This document shows, piece by piece, positions 22,330 through 34,479 of a stretch of 64,000 nt of DNA. The notes below the pieces were generated by a model, which ran no database searches, was not told the DNA's origin, and worked only from the letters and a program-made list of their open reading frames with translations. The translations under genes were made by a program, and so were the position numbers. The stretch is from Siphonodentalium dalli (taxonomy: Eukaryota > Mollusca > Scaphopoda > Gadilida > Siphonodentaliidae). The DNA lies in assembly GCA_032622095.1 (NCBI GenBank), contig CP136069.1, positions 165,346,394 through 165,410,393 of the forward strand. Reading direction: 5' to 3'. Within the stretch, counting starts at the first letter, position 1; the number at the start of each line of letters is the position of its first letter.

Positions 22330-25214
22330 TGACCTTTGACCTTTAGCTGCTGCACCGTCCAGAGGGAGATGTGCACAACTCATATAAAATGAAACAAATT
22401 TTGCATAATGTTTTTTTTTGTAGTACGTAATAAACTTTAATTCAATATCCTGACTTCAAACTCAATTGGTTTTTAACGACTTCCACGCCTGCTTTTGCAA
22501 ACAGGTGTCACACTGTTCTACGATAATGACTTATTCAAGGATTTCCACTTCACCAGAAATAATATATCTCCGACATCATTGAACAAGAGATGTGATGTTT
22601 ATTTTGCTCACATACGCAACCAGCTGCTCTCCGACACCTCCTCTTCACAGGACGTTATTTCACTAATTAATACGTCTGCGAAATTAGCTAGTTGGACAAA
22701 GATAAAATTGTATTAAACAAATTTACCCTCTCTGATCGAACAGATAATTTTCTCTGCGTGTATGCATAAAACTCGTTAGATAACCATATCGTTTTATACA
22801 CACAACTCTCAAATGGATTAATTGAATTAAAAGGGAAATAGTATCAAACCATACTATTTATATACAAGAGAGACAGAACGCTCACAAACTAGCCGAGCGC
22901 TTCAACTCCAGAAATCCCAGGACATTTCTTTGTTAAATTTGTTCATTTGAAATGTCCTGGATTATATAGCGATTTGAAGATTAAATTTTTTTTTTTTATA
23001 TAACAATAGTTTAATCGAGTAGCGGTCTGCTGAACGAGCCAGAAAGTGTGTCAAAGCAATAAAATTATGATATTTAAGCGTCACGCGTATCGTTCTGCCA
23101 TGCGAGGTCTCAATAGTAATTTAACCGGTAAACGGATATCCGAAGAGCTATAAACAAATAACAGCGTGTGCGTGTGATCAAGGCCTCAGTCAAGAAGTTA
23201 GAAAATCGGAGGGCATTCAGTTGGAAAGTCGATGCCATCTCCTCAAGGCGATCTTCATCACCTTATATTGGATGAAACGTCTGGACAATTTGCCTAATAC
23301 CCTTATATCAGCATCGGTCGAATCTTATATTAAAAGTACCGGTTTATATTTAGTATATGTGTCGAGCTCTGTGTATTACGATCGACACGATAAATCCCAA
23401 TAGTATTTATTCTCTGCGGATGCATAGACTCATACTGCATGCATTCTCTGGGAGATCAATGGGCCAGCGCCAGGGAACTCAGACATAGGTAATTTACCGA
23501 TTGTGATCGTAATGGAAATCACCGGAGACAATTCATATAGCAGTGCATATTTATTGTGTGCAAGTACCGTCATATTCGTTTCACTATTGGATATAAATAA
23601 TTGGTTTGGATATCGGGGCAGTGGGGAGAGAAACCTAGCGAGTCATTAACAGTTGCATAACGCCAAATTAGCCATCACATGCACCAGCGAGTGTCTATAC
23701 CGTCTAATACGCACACGATTAGATAGCGAAACATACTCAATAGGGTTCACGATTAGATAGCGATTGGTATTCAAATGCAGTAACAGGTGAGACGCGAGGT
23801 TGAGATTACATTACGAAATGAGTATATTGAGTTAATCATAAGGGTGATAACTCTATATATAACAGGGCCTGGAACCTACGTCACCGGAAGGATAACCCTA
23901 CATCAAAATAACTGTAAATAAAGTTCGACTCGCTACTTCGACATCGTTTTTTAAATAAATACAATCGATTTCGATGTAGTATTATAAGCAAAGGAGCTTG
24001 CGACCTGCAAATCTCAACAAATACAGAAACCGAAAATCGGAAATAATTGCTTATAATGAGAATTTCGCGTTCGCAATTCAAAATCGCGTCCGATTTCCTA
24101 TTTTCGTGCAGGTGCACATGTCAACGCCAATATTTCATGTTCTCAGCGCCCTAAACTCATTTAAAAACCGTATACATTGAGTTTCGGGATATTATAAATG
24201 CTAAAATTTGAATCAATAACAAAAAAATAACTTCTCCGTGGTTTGTTTGTAAATTTCTTAAGACACAAAGACTTTTTATGAATTTGTCTATTAATGGTAA
24301 CGCCCACATCGCGTTGACGCTCACATACTATTGGCCTGTTTGCACTAACAATTGAGTCACCATCCGTATAATCCGGTAGATGAACTAGTAACGATCGTGT
24401 TCACATATACACACTCTGTTAAATGCGTTACAATACACAATGGCTGTTATAGAGATGCCAATATACTATTTGATAATACTATATATAAACACGAACATAA
24501 ATTCATGGCATAATCAGGGATAATCATTGTTTTTATGTTCTCGTTGTATATTCGGTAGTTTAATTAAGTGTATGTCATGTCATTCGTTCTCTTATTCCAT
24601 ATTCATTGTAGTATTATACTTTGTTATTCCAGTCTATTTCCGTTGGATGAATCCATGTTAATTTGTTCATATTTCCAGTTTCGTCTGATAGTTGTCGTTA
24701 AAACGTTATCATGCAATAAAGATTTCTTTAATTATATTCTATTACTAACATTCATTGTTTACCCATGTTTATTGATAATGAATTGAATGTGTTATTCGGT
24801 CCAGGAACCTTCGTTGTCAAACAATTAATCTGGTCACGCATCAATTATATTCGCAATCCAAAACCAAAACATCGGGATATATGTAACGGATAAATACATT
24901 TTAAAACACCCTGACCCATCATCAGTCAATAATCATAAAGTATGTTTAGGTACCCAAGTCCCAAAAACTAATTGGTCACATATATATTAACTATAGCAGG
25001 TTATATAGTGAATTGTGAACATAATATGGTTCCTGTGGCTGGATATTCATTTAGTTTGGTTATGTTTAACATTATATATTACAAAATTTTATATAAACTG
25101 GATATTCCGTTTATTGAATACTTTTGCATACAAAAATGATATCTATACAAGGAAAAAAACTAACTTAAAGTTGAATAGAAGAAAAAATACAACAAAAAGA
25201 GGCTTGTTGTGTCG
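22330..25214. other. No gene; small hairpin only
   Basis: No supportable gene. CCAGGACATTTC...GAAATGTCCTGG at 22917-22959 is a perfect 12-bp stem with a ~20-base loop. 23862-23885 (CAGGGCCTGGAACCTACGTCA) recurs inverted at 28560-28585 and may be an element end. The remaining sequence shows nothing distinctive. Confidence 0.45.
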
Positions 25215-26330
25215 TCTAAGAGGGGGGGGGGGGGTCAAAAAAGAAATTCCGTATATAGGGACGGGGTGGGTGGGTGGTCCAGAGGCGGAAAAAATCGTGC
25301 TTGTAATTTTTTTCTATATAGCTATATATAGCAGCTATAGTGACTCTTTAGCCTCAGATTTAGCAACATTCTGGATCTCACAGGATCCCGGACCACTTCA
25401 CAGTGGACCACCATAATAGCGTTCAGGAAACTTATTATCAGCGGAAGAAATATTTAGTAACACAATTAATATATTACCCAGTTGTATTACTTGAATAAAA
25501 GTAATAAAACATAAAAACTGTATCACAAATTGGATACATGGTGAATACTCAATGATGACTATATATCATTAACATGTTTGTTGCATAACATGAAATTGAA
25601 AAGGGTATCTCATAAATTTCTAATGTCTGAAATACTGTCTTGTCCTGGCATGTAATCAAATTCATTCCTTCTGGTTATTTCTCATCTTGAATGATTGCAA
25701 GTAATGTTAATTTGCAACAATTATCCAAATAAAACTGAATTGGTCATGATGAATGACCGTTAACTGTTTACTGCTCAGACAATCCCAACTGAAGGTGACG
25801 CTATTCTCATTAAATTTCCGAACTTCATCTTGGAGCTTTACTGCTCAACAAGACTAAACTAAAATACTAATTGTATACTGTTTATCACTTACAAATAGAT
25901 GAACTGAAATAAAGTGATGCATTCAGATGCATTAAGAAATGACATTCAATTCTTCATTCTGGTCTATCACCATACCAAACCACATCAAAATTCGACAACC
26001 GACACTTAACTTATATTGCAAAAGCTTTGTACGGACTGAATTTCATGAAGTCGAACAGGGCCCATAACTCTGGTAGGCATTAATAGTCACAACCCGTGAT
26101 ATTATGCATATTCGTTCCCCATTTCTGGTACGTCACCATGCCATAGGGCATACAAATATGACAACCGACTCTTGAGTTATAATGCAAAATGATTGTACGG
26201 ACGGACGGCTCGAGACGTCAACTATATACCCGCCGACTAATATTGGGCGGTATAATAACCATATATCTATGTGTATATATACCTAACCAAAAACAATTCC
26301 CCTCCCCACCCCACCCCACCCCGGTGGAGA
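25215..26330. other. Homopolymer runs and a decayed dispersed repeat
   Basis: A run of 14 G lies near 25222-25235, and a (CCCCA)n tract at 26283-26320. Between them, ~25930-26230 contains two related blocks ('accataccaaac', 'gacaaccgac', 'gagttataatgcaaa', 'acggacggacgg') spaced about 170 bp apart, resembling invertebrate dispersed repeats with GGACGGACG ends. No coding is supported; the 133-aa plus-strand frame from 25015 has no domain. Confidence 0.45.
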
Positions 26331-27080
26331 AGACTTAAAAGAGTTCTTTGGTCATCTACAAATAATTGTGGAACCCCTGACCTGTTTACCACTATTTACA
26401 CTGGTCAGTGTTCTCTGTCAGACACAACACACTCGATTTTTTAAGGCTATAATGGGGTCTAGGGCGATTTGTAACATATAGTGTACCTACACAATGCTTT
26501 ATTATTGTTGTTAGATACTGAAAACACCAGGAAACGTCTGGAAATAAAGTTTATTTTTCGTTTTTTTCTGAGCTGTGTTTACCAATTAGTAAGACAGTTA
26601 ACACAGTTATTGAAGAACGGCTAAAAAAAACTCTGAAATTTTGATAAAAAACATGAGAAAGAGGGGGTGGGTCCCCAAAATTTTGGAGGAAACAAATAAT
26701 TTTTGGGGTGGTGGGTCCCTCTGTTCGGAAAAAAAACTTTTTGGTGTGCAATTTTTTTCAGTCCCCCCCCCCTGGCTGGCTCAACCAATTTTCGTAGCTG
26801 GTTATCTAGCTAAGCCGGCTTAGACACGACGTTCGTGGCTGACGAAATATGGCGGCTCACTGGTAGTCGGCTGAGACGTTATCATTCAGAGTATTTCGTT
26901 TCCGAAATTTTCCTAATACCCGGTTATAGACACCCGCTGGTTTTAGCGTTTGTTGTGAACCCGTATAATTCCAGACCACGCGTGTTTGTTTTTTTTTGGT
27001 GTTGGGCTTTTCCGTTATGCCGAGAATACACGGAGTACTCAGAACATGACTGGCATGGATGTACTATGTAGTTTCCCATC
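26331..27080. other. No gene recognised
   Basis: Homopolymer-rich sequence (a run of 10 C near 26763, A runs near 26625). The small frames have no domain content. Confidence 0.35.
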
Positions 27081-27085
27081 TATAC

Positions 27086-27200
27086 AAATCAAATCAAATC
27101 AAATTAGTTTATTCTCATTCATCATCATGATATGATATATAGAGATCACAAATATACATGTAATACAATATACATAAAAGAGGTATGGCGTTGATACTAA
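27086..27200 (-). mobile_element. LINE 3' end with (TTTGA)n tail, truncated
   Basis: Read on the minus strand the sequence runs '...gatgaatgag AATAAACTAATTTGATTTGATTTG'; it carries a polyadenylation-type signal followed by a short pentanucleotide tail. The body upstream is too short or diverged to show coding. This is the usual form of a 5'-truncated LINE insertion. Confidence 0.5.
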
Positions 27201-27604
27201 CAAATACGTACATATCTTCTAACGTTTACATATCAGGAATATGGTCATATAGGGAAGGTTCGTGCTGTTTAAGTTACTCAAAAGAGGGGTTGGAATGGGT
27301 TGTGTTGTGTTGGGAGCGGTGAACTCGTCAAGTAGAAGTTCGTCTTATATAATCGCTTAATTTAAGTAGGACAGTCACTTTGTTGGAGTTTAATAGGAGA
27401 ACAAATCGGTATAAGTTACATTGCGACTTCTGTCGACTTCAGACGGCTATCATCACTGGCATCTTGCGATATATGCATGCATCATTGAATGCTGAATCCG
27501 ATAGTATTGATATATAATATGTCAAACTATTTTATATTACCTTAAATTCTACATGTTATGTGCATATATTGACAAATGTCAGCGAAATGAGACTGAGTCG
27601 TGTC

Positions 27605-27770
27605 GAAATAAACGATTTCGCCATCGGCAGTCACTGCATTTAATTAGTATATATAAGAATGACGGTGTGTGTTGTCAATTTAGATATAACATTTGTAAAA
27701 ATAACTACTTTGAACAAGATTATTCTCTACTTCTATTCGATCACCTTACCGGAGTGTTTTTTCTTTTATT
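27605..27770 (+). repeat. Dispersed repeat, copy 2 (pair with 7.4 kb)
   Basis: This is the partner of 7380-7545 in the same orientation ('gtcactgcatttaatta', 'ggtgtgtgttgtcaattta', 'ccggagtgtttt'). The 85-aa frame spanning it is the same frame as in copy 1 but not conserved as a protein. Confidence 0.6.
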
Positions 27771-28756
27771 AATTTCAGAAACATTTGAATTTGAAACAAA
27801 AAATTTATAATAAAGCTTCTTCCTGGTTCAACTTAAGCAGTGGCGATATTGCGATTTATTCATTTATCAAAGTTTGGTTTATTTTAGCCTATAATTATAC
27901 ATGTATATGATGCATCAACCAGAATGACCCTTTTTCTTATTCCCTATAATAATATTGATATATAAAGGTCATATAATTACTTATTATTTTATTCATTTGT
28001 CTTGTGATAGTTATTCCGTGAAAAACGTATTAATTAGCCTGCCACAAGTGAAGTAGTCTACTTTTGAGCCGATGTATACCGATTCGCCTCGGCAATATTC
28101 GAGGATCTTATAGCGAGGGAAGAATTATACTCATGCGCTTCCATAAGTTCCATTAACTGTGAAGGCATACACTACTCACTAGTCCTAAAACTAATTGTGA
28201 TATTCGGGAAGTGAAAGAAAGAATTCAGCCAAATTGCCGATTTTGGAATCAAATGTTGACTATATGTATAGGCGTTACCATTTATGTCACAATTCCAGTT
28301 TTAAAAGTCAATGTATGCGTTACCATTTCAAAACTCTGAAACATGCGTCGAAAATTGGTGACGGAAACCACCTGAACGCGATAATCTTTACAACCGTTAC
28401 ATATATATCTCGGTATAGATAACTGTGAGCTAGCAAACAATGTTTTACAGCTCATAAGCAATGATTTTTTTAGTGGTTTATGAACATAGTTTGCAAAAAC
28501 GATAAATACTCACTTCGAGTCGCACCGAGCAGCCGCCATTTTTCAGTGAAAAACTATGTTTTATGACGTAGGTTCCAGGCCCTGTATAACGTACATTGAC
28601 GAAATAACGGAGATTTGTATGAAAGAATTTATAACACCAAAATTGCTCAACTTTAGTCAAATATAATTCAAATTGTCCTATTGGGCAGTTGGGCTTGGGG
28701 ACGTTATGGTTAATTCAGGTTATTGCGATTTAATATTAATCGCTATATAATTGTGA
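27771..28756. other. No gene; one inverted partner of the 23.9-kb repeat
   Basis: 28460-28590, read on the minus strand, resembles 23860-24000. They share CAGGGCCTGGAACCTACGTCA, then weaker 'cgactcg' and 'ataagca/attgcttat' blocks. This fits two copies of an element with that terminus, inverted to each other. The rest shows nothing. Confidence 0.45.
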
Positions 28757-29065
28757 ACCTTTTGGCTAAGATCAAAGTGTAGTATCTGTTCACCGCTGGT
28801 GGAGAACAGGGTCGCTACGCTTTGATCGATCCCATACTGTGAGATACGTCTCTGATGGTGGTCACTCCATCAGACGGGACTTCCACGGTATGGGATAGCA
28901 GCCTGAGGAGGACTGACTGACTGTCCGCTTCTCGCGGGGACTGACGTCCGACGGGAACTTTGACCATCTCGTAAGGGTGGGGAATCATCCCTGAAAGTGG
29001 GGATGCCCAGCCGACAAGAGTGGTCCGCAAAGGCCCCGCGGGCTGTTTAAAAAAAATATATATAT
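28757..29065 (+). mobile_element. SINE-like unit headed by a U2 snRNA-like segment
   Basis: 28758-28791 reads CCTTTTGGCTAAGATCA, one extra A, then AGTGTAGTATCTGTTC. This matches the conserved 5' part of spliceosomal U2 snRNA (about nt 12-47, containing the GUAGUA branch-point-pairing element) in essentially every base but one. Downstream of TCTGTTC the similarity to U2 stops, and a ~250-base GC-richer body follows ('ccatactgtgagatacg', 'gactgactgactgtccgc'). It ends in GGGCTGTTTAAAAAAAATATATA, an A-rich tail. The body has a self-complementary CCATACTGTGAG...CGGTATGGGATAG pair. A snRNA-derived SINE or chimeric retropseudogene is the best reading. It is not a functional U2 gene because stems II-IV and the Sm site are missing. 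Confidence 0.7.
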
Positions 29066-29265
29066 ACGTATCATTCGCTATCCAATCGTGTGCGTATTGG
29101 CTGGCACATACGCTAACATTTACCACTCGATGTTTGTCTTATATTGAGCACGTCTTATATAATACTAAAATTAACACCAACATAATATTCATGTTTATTG
29201 TGTTACTGTGCGGGACATGGTGTATCAGAATGATGTTCGCTCCTCCTTGCCACATCCATGAAAAT

Positions 29266-29370
29266 CAAACTACAAGATCATTTTCAACCTATTGTTGGTT
29301 TGGAAATTACAGCTAATGTCGTGTCGGGTATGAAATTTCCAACTGTTGAAAATTTTGACCAAAGTTTCCA
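29266..29370 (+). repeat. Dispersed repeat, copy 2 (pair with 14.1 kb)
   Basis: This is the partner of 14101-14215, sharing 'atcaaactac', 'attgttg', 'taatgtcgtgtcgggtatgaaattt' and 'aaagtt' in the same orientation. Confidence 0.5.
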
Positions 29371-29688
29371 CGTCCCTGTCCGTGTTCAATATTCGAAATA
29401 TACGGGTTGAAATGACAACGAAAACAAAAACACATTCGCCAAGCCCGAGTAACAATTAATCAAAACAGATTTGCCTGTCGCAGTGCTTCGGCGTTGACCG
29501 TGACGTATAGCGGACACGAGTTTTGCTCACACGAACTAATACCGTTTTCTTTCTGTGTGCATTTCTATATCAACCCGTTTACACTAGTCTGCGTGTAGAT
29601 ATATGTGCAGTTCTATAGCAATGTAAATGCACCCTAAATCTCACTTTCGACATAATTGTTTTTCAACAAGACAAAACCAATAGAGATT

Positions 29689-30053
29689 TTAACCCTTTAC
29701 CCAACAGAAGGGCCCTGTGCCAATGCATTCTCTTATATATGCGAGTCGACCATAGGTCGCCTCGCATATATAAGAGAATGCATTGGCTTAACACATATTA
29801 AAGAAAAAATGGTAAAAAGTGTTAAAAAAAAGTTTTTTTTAGGCCAATGCATTCTCTTATATATGCGAGGCGACCTATGGTCGACTCGCATATATAAGAG
29901 AATGCATTGGCACAGGGCATAACTGTAACTATCACAATGTGCTCAATGAGCCGGTTCCAATGATACCCATATTTCCATGGTTTTATTGAGACAGACCGAA
30001 GATAATTTAGGCTGTTAGGGCGTTTCTGGGCGTTCTGTTGGGTAAAGGGTTAA
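29689..30053. mobile_element. TTAA-ended element carrying a double hairpin (copy 2)
   Basis: TTAA at 29689-29692 and 30050-30053 flank CCCTTTACCCAACA and TGTTGGGTAAAGGG, as in copy 1 at 18.03 kb. The hairpin modules are at 29720-29786 and 29844-29910, both full length and exact reverse complements of each other in their asymmetric apex (GTCGACC...GGTCGCC versus GGCGACC...GGTCGAC). The spacer between hairpins (29787-29843) is mostly A/T. The right portion matches copy 1 for ~130 bases. The two copies differ in the spacer length and by several point changes. Confidence 0.88.
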
Positions 30054-30250
30054 ATGAGAAGACGTCTGGACCGCTGAGTGCGTATATAATTCCCAAATAC
30101 AATCAAGCTAATTCTTAGCGAACTTGGTGTAATGTAATCACTGACAACATAATCGTTAACATATGTTTCCTCCCACGAAGTAGCATGTCTCGGATTACCA
30201 TAGGTATGATAATTTCGGCCAATTTGGCCGGTTACTTCATGTGACTTTTT
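30054..30250 (+). repeat. Mosaic segment M, distant copy
   Basis: 'cccaaatacaatcaagctaattcttagcg', 'gtgtaatgtaatc', 'tgttt.ctcc.ac', 'gtagcat.tctcggatt' parallel 34510-34640 and 35820-35945. It is the most diverged of three copies of this segment. It lies directly against the TTAA element, whose insertion probably interrupted the segment. Confidence 0.55.
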
Positions 30251-30925
30251 CATCTGACGTGTGTGTCGGATAATTGATCTGGAGGATTTATGTAAATGTT
30301 AGCCCAAACTACATTTCCAAGTAACGATGGTTTTGTTGTTTATTTTGAGGAATAATACCGCGTCAGATGAATTCAGCCCAAATATGTTAACAGTTGTCGT
30401 GTCAAACATTCGGCAGTAGGTTAGCGTTATTTAGTATTTGTGGATGTCCTTTAACATGGGGAAAATAGACTACTGCGCTTGAACGAGCATGTGAATTTGT
30501 CGTTTTTAATGTACAGCAACTTGATAATCAATAACAGAGGCATTCTCTGTCAAATAAGGTCGCTCTATTTACGGTATTAATTGCGGAACTTTCTAAAGTA
30601 AACTACGCGTAACGGATACATACGGTAAATTATAGAATGTGCCGGAATCGGCCTAATCGCCCCATGGCCAACTCGCCCAGTCGACGTGTGTCAATTCGGT
30701 ACCTTCTATAACATGTACCCGAGTCCGATTCGGAATAAAAGATGTATACGGGTGTTATATAGCGTTTGGTCCGTTGTTTCTCAATGAATATTATTGAAAT
30801 TTGGTGTATATGTCCGGGCTGTGACATGGAATACAACAACGTTTGAATTGTTTTTAAATTTACAAATTTGTTGATTTTATTCAATTTTTTTTCGTTCTGA
30901 AAACACACTATAAAGTATATATAAT

Positions 30926-31057
30926 ATAATAACGAACACGAGACATACATAATTTATAAACTGTTAACAAAAGATATCAAATTCAATACATGACAAAGAT
31001 GACTCAGTGGAGTTTATAAAGTGAACATAAAAACATTGAGGTAAGAATCTTTTTAAG
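30926..31057 (+). repeat. ~130-bp direct repeat, copy 1
   Basis: From 'acgaacacgagacatacat' to 'gaggtaagaatctttttaag' the sequence recurs at 31097-31227 with only about seven differences. The repeat period is 170 bp. The spacer (31058-31096) is A/T-rich and unshared. No coding is inferred. Confidence 0.9.
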
Positions 31058-31096
31058 GAATGCAACTTTATTTAATGATAATAAACACATAAATTA

Positions 31097-31227
31097 AAAT
31101 AACAAACATGAGACATACATGATTTATAAACTGTTAACAAAAGATATCAAACTCAATACATGACAAAGATGACTCAGTGAAGTTTATAAAGTGAACATAA
31201 AAACATTGAGGTAAGAATCTTTTTAAG
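31097..31227 (+). repeat. ~130-bp direct repeat, copy 2
   Basis: This is the partner of 30926-31057. Its right end joins directly to an R1-like fragment in inverse orientation ('cattactaaaccgtttagcac'), so the pair may belong to the end of that element. Confidence 0.9.
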
Positions 31228-31239
31228 CATTACTAAACC

Positions 31240-31500
31240 GTTTAGCACAGACCACAGTCCACTTCACTCATCCGATCATCACCAAACTTCATATTTATCT
31301 TGATATTGATCTATCAGATGAGAGCTATCAAATATTTTTTTAATTTCATAGGAAAAAATGGTCGCCAGCGGCCATATTGCATTTACGTTATATTTTATCG
31401 CGTCATGTCGATATCTAGTATTACTTAGAAATTTCACCTTTCCAGATTCATAATTGCTCCATTGACTGTAACAGATGAAATTATTCCCCTCTTCGGATAG
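31240..31500 (-). repeat. R1-family fragment, minus strand
   Basis: 'catccgatcatcaccaaacttcatat', 'tggtcgccagcggccat' are the reverse complement of R1 monomer landmarks (atatgaagtttggtgatgatcgg; atggccgctggcgacca). The fragment is truncated on both sides. Confidence 0.6.
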
Positions 31501-31989
31501 AGTGTCACTGAAACTTTATTTTGTCAGACTGTCTGTATAATCACTGATTATATATGGCAATAATCTGTAATAAGATGTAGCACTATTTTATTTTATATTT
31601 ACATGCAGTGCTGTTTTTATACATAAATTCTAATCCCCCTAGATCATCATGTGATCGATCATACATCGCGCGATGACCTGGTTGAATTAAGGGGGGTTTT
31701 ATGGATCACTTCTGTCCTCAAGCTAGATTATACTTATGACATTTAATGGCATGTTGCTAACGTGGAGGGTTAGATATGCTTGAGAAACCACCACTCTTTA
31801 ATTCACACCAAGTTCTCAGCTGTCATGTTCGGATATTAGAACCCATAGCCATGATATATGGTTTATTTTGTGTATACGAGTAATATAGTTATTTTCAGTA
31901 CCTTTATATACCAGTACTGTGTATAACAATGCATATAAATTAATCCATGTATACATGTATATTGATTCAACGGATTCAGTGGTTTTGTC

Positions 31990-32400
31990 CATCAGTCTAT
32001 CAAATTTGCGGGGAAAACATGGCCACAAGCAGTACACCCTGCTAAATTTCGAATTTGAATCAATTGGCGCACCCTGCAGCCAGCTTTTATTGGAGAACTT
32101 TTTCTTATGTGGATATTTTGGATCACCGCTAGATGTGAGCCATATTTTGTTCTCAAACTGTCCTTGTGAAGACATCACTGCCAGCGGTGATCTTCAATTT
32201 TACTATTTTTATGGCTAAATAATTTGGTTGATCCTACAGACGACACCCTTGTCCGATCGTCATCAGATTCCACAATTATCTTCTGGATAACCAGGGTGAG
32301 AGTAATCTAATTTTCCCGAATTTCGTTAAAAAACATTACCACAGGCAGCAATTTGGTATCTTACTCTTTGATCCTCTTTTGCATGACTGAATTGTTTAGC
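31990..32400 (-). repeat. Second R1-family fragment, minus strand
   Basis: Contains 'ttcgaatttgaatcaattggcgcaccctgcag', 'ttggagaac', 'cgatcgtcatcagattcc' and 'ttaccacaggcagca', the complements of R1 landmarks at 3200-3560. It is much decayed and interrupted. The 99-aa and 120-aa frames across it are not conserved. Confidence 0.5.
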
Positions 32401-32671
32401 AACTGTACAGACATATCCCTCATCTGGTTTTTATATACATGTATATCTCTTCATGCGGATAGCCAGTATTACGTAGGTACTTCAACTTTCTGCATTCCTG
32501 TCATCATTTGAAATATAAAAATTTACCTGATACATGCACCCTTCAAAATTTGTTTCGTCGTATCTATTTTAATGACCCGTATGGTAATATTGATACAGAT
32601 ATATTTGTCAAACATTTCTTTGTACAATATACAGGTATTTAGTTTGTAACTAAATCTAGAAATATATAATA

Positions 32672-33172
32672 GTAGCTCGTGGACCCCACTTCGTCCGGGA
32701 TGTTCCCCTCTGATTTTCGGAGAAATGCGCGATTTAACCTTGAATTGACTATTTTAAAGGTGAAGGTCATGTCGGGGTCACGATTTGACCCGTCCAAAAC
32801 ACTCCCCGGACAAAAGTCACGACAAAAGTACCCGTCGAAATCCGCCCGGCTTTATACCCGATTTGACCTTGAATTGACAATTTTGAATGTCAAGATCAGG
32901 TCAGGGTCATGATTTGACCCACCCGAAACACTCCTGGGACAAAAGTAACAGTAGGTATCAAATTTCGTTGAAATACTTCCGTTTTACCAGATTTGACCTT
33001 GAATTGATCTTTTTGAATGTCAAAGTCAAGTCGGGATCAAGATTTGACCCGTCCAAAATACTCCCTGGAAATAATTTCCCCTAGGTATCAAATTTCGTCA
33101 AATCTGTCCGGCAGTTTTCCCGGCCATAGCTAACAGACAAACAGACAGACAAATGTCCAAAATATATATTAA
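32672..33172 (+). repeat. Dispersed repeat with three ~135-170-bp internal units
   Basis: It starts 'gtagctcgtggaccccacttcgtccggg' in form and repeats the block 'atttgaccttgaattga', 'ttttgaatgtcaa', 'ggtca.gatttgacc', 'ctcc.gg' three times (about 32725, 32863, 32990). It ends in 'acagacaaacagacagacaaatg'. The ACTTCGTxCGGG start and the ACAGACAGAC end are features of a dispersed invertebrate repeat class. I cannot name the family. Short frames inside are similar to one another only because the DNA is repeated. Confidence 0.65.
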
Positions 33173-33545
33173 ACTAGCTGATGTACTCGACTTCGTTCGG
33201 GCTAGTTAGGGATTTTTTTTGTGATCGCCTCCATCTGGACAGTACCCAGTATATACAGCGTCTGGCCAAACTATTGTTCAATTGGTCCAGAAACATGCCT
33301 ATATCAGCACGTTCGAGAACATGGTCCCACGTGAAATTGGACCCGTCCATATTGCTCCCGGGATCGAAGTAGTCCTATACACACAAATTTTTAGTCGGAT
33401 CGGTCAAGGTCCAGAAACATGCCTATGAGCGAGGTCAAGTTGACACGTTAAATACCAAATTCGAGCAGTGTTAGAGTCTATAACACATACACACATGCAT
33501 TCACGCATACACACATACATACATACATACAGACAGGTGTTTCAA
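33173..33545 (+). repeat. Second, related dispersed repeat
   Basis: It begins at TAGCTGATGTACTCGACTTCGTTCGGGC in form, the same kind of start as 32672. It contains 'ccagaaacatgcctat' twice (33288, 33410) and ends in (CATA)n/(CAGA) microsatellite at 33485-33540. It directly abuts the previous copy in tandem. Confidence 0.55.
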
Positions 33546-33619
33546 AATGTATAATCGATAGCTACAACAATTCTATGGTAGATAGTTCACGGCCGACCTG
33601 ATGCATGCATCTTAGTTTT

Positions 33620-33847
33620 CTTGTGTTAATATAGTGTCGACTTATGTCGTACATCACCCAAATGATAAATTTTATTCAATCAGAAAGTTGTTCGTGACAA
33701 CTACTAATCTGTCTGGCACTTATCCGTTGATAAAAAAAACATAAATGGTAAGTTCATTTGGACCCTATAGAATACGATGTTCAAACTTCTCCAATAATAT
33801 CCCAACCAGTCAGCTCAATTTCGGAACCTTGTCCTGCACAGTCATGT
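33620..33847 (+). repeat. Mosaic segment M, copy without the 8-bp-TSD element
   Basis: 'gtcgtacatcacccaaatgata', 'caatcagaaagttgttcgtg', 'acaactactaatctgt', 'catttggaccctatag' and 'ggaaccttgtcctgcacag' parallel 35950-36047 plus 36530-36632. Between those two parts the other copy carries the 464-bp element, which is missing here at ~33731-33745. This is therefore a second candidate empty site in the window. Confidence 0.75.
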
Positions 33848-34345
33848 TTAACACTTTGATGACGGGGCCTGAGCTAGCGCAACATCAAAGACCCTGTGCC
33901 AATGCATTATCTTAAATATGCGAATCGGCCATAGGTCGACTCGCATATATAAGAGAATGCATTGGCCTAACAATTTTTTATAAATTTTTCTTACATTCTT
34001 TAAAAAAAACAATCCTTTTTTATAAATTTTTCTTACATTCTATAACAATTTTTATAATTTTTTTCTCATATTCTTTTTCTTTAACAATTTTATCATTTTT
34101 TCTTACATTCTTTAATAATTTTTATCATTTTATTTACCATTATTTCTTACATTCTTCATAAATTTATTATCATTTTTTACATCTTTCTTACATTCTTTAA
34201 CTATTATAAAAAAAATATAAAATTTGGTCGGCCAATACATTCTCTTATATATGCGAGGCGACCTATGGTCGACTCGCATATATAAGAGAATGCATTGGCA
34301 CAGGGTTTTCGCAACAATTTAGGAAGCTACCGTCATGGAAGGGTA
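33848..34345. mobile_element. TTAA-type element with a double hairpin and long AT spacer
   Basis: The left end TTAACACTTTGATGACGG (33848) is matched by CCGTCATGGAAGGGTAAA at the right (to ~34345), with the right TTAA lost. Hairpin modules lie at 33899-33965 (left arm mutated: TCTTAAATATGCGAATCGGCC) and 34232-34298. The 266-base spacer is made of diverged TTTTATAA...TTCTTACATTC units, about seven of them. The hairpin module is the same as in the CCCTTTACCCAACA elements, but the outer end differs. Confidence 0.8.
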
Positions 34346-34479
34346 AAGACCACACACATGAACATTACAAAATTCTGCGTCTGTTACTGCCTGAAAAGCG
34401 ATACGATATTGCTCGTCCGAAAATTACTTTCGACATAGTACAACGATGTAAAGCCAATAGTGATGCCAAATAAGATGAT

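Noticed and set aside
25015-25416. 133-codon plus-strand frame
   Set aside because: Crosses a 14-G homopolymer, has no recognisable domain and no start or splice context.
28757-28800. Functional U2 snRNA gene
   Set aside because: Only about nt 12-47 of U2 are present; the Sm site and the 3' stem-loops are absent.
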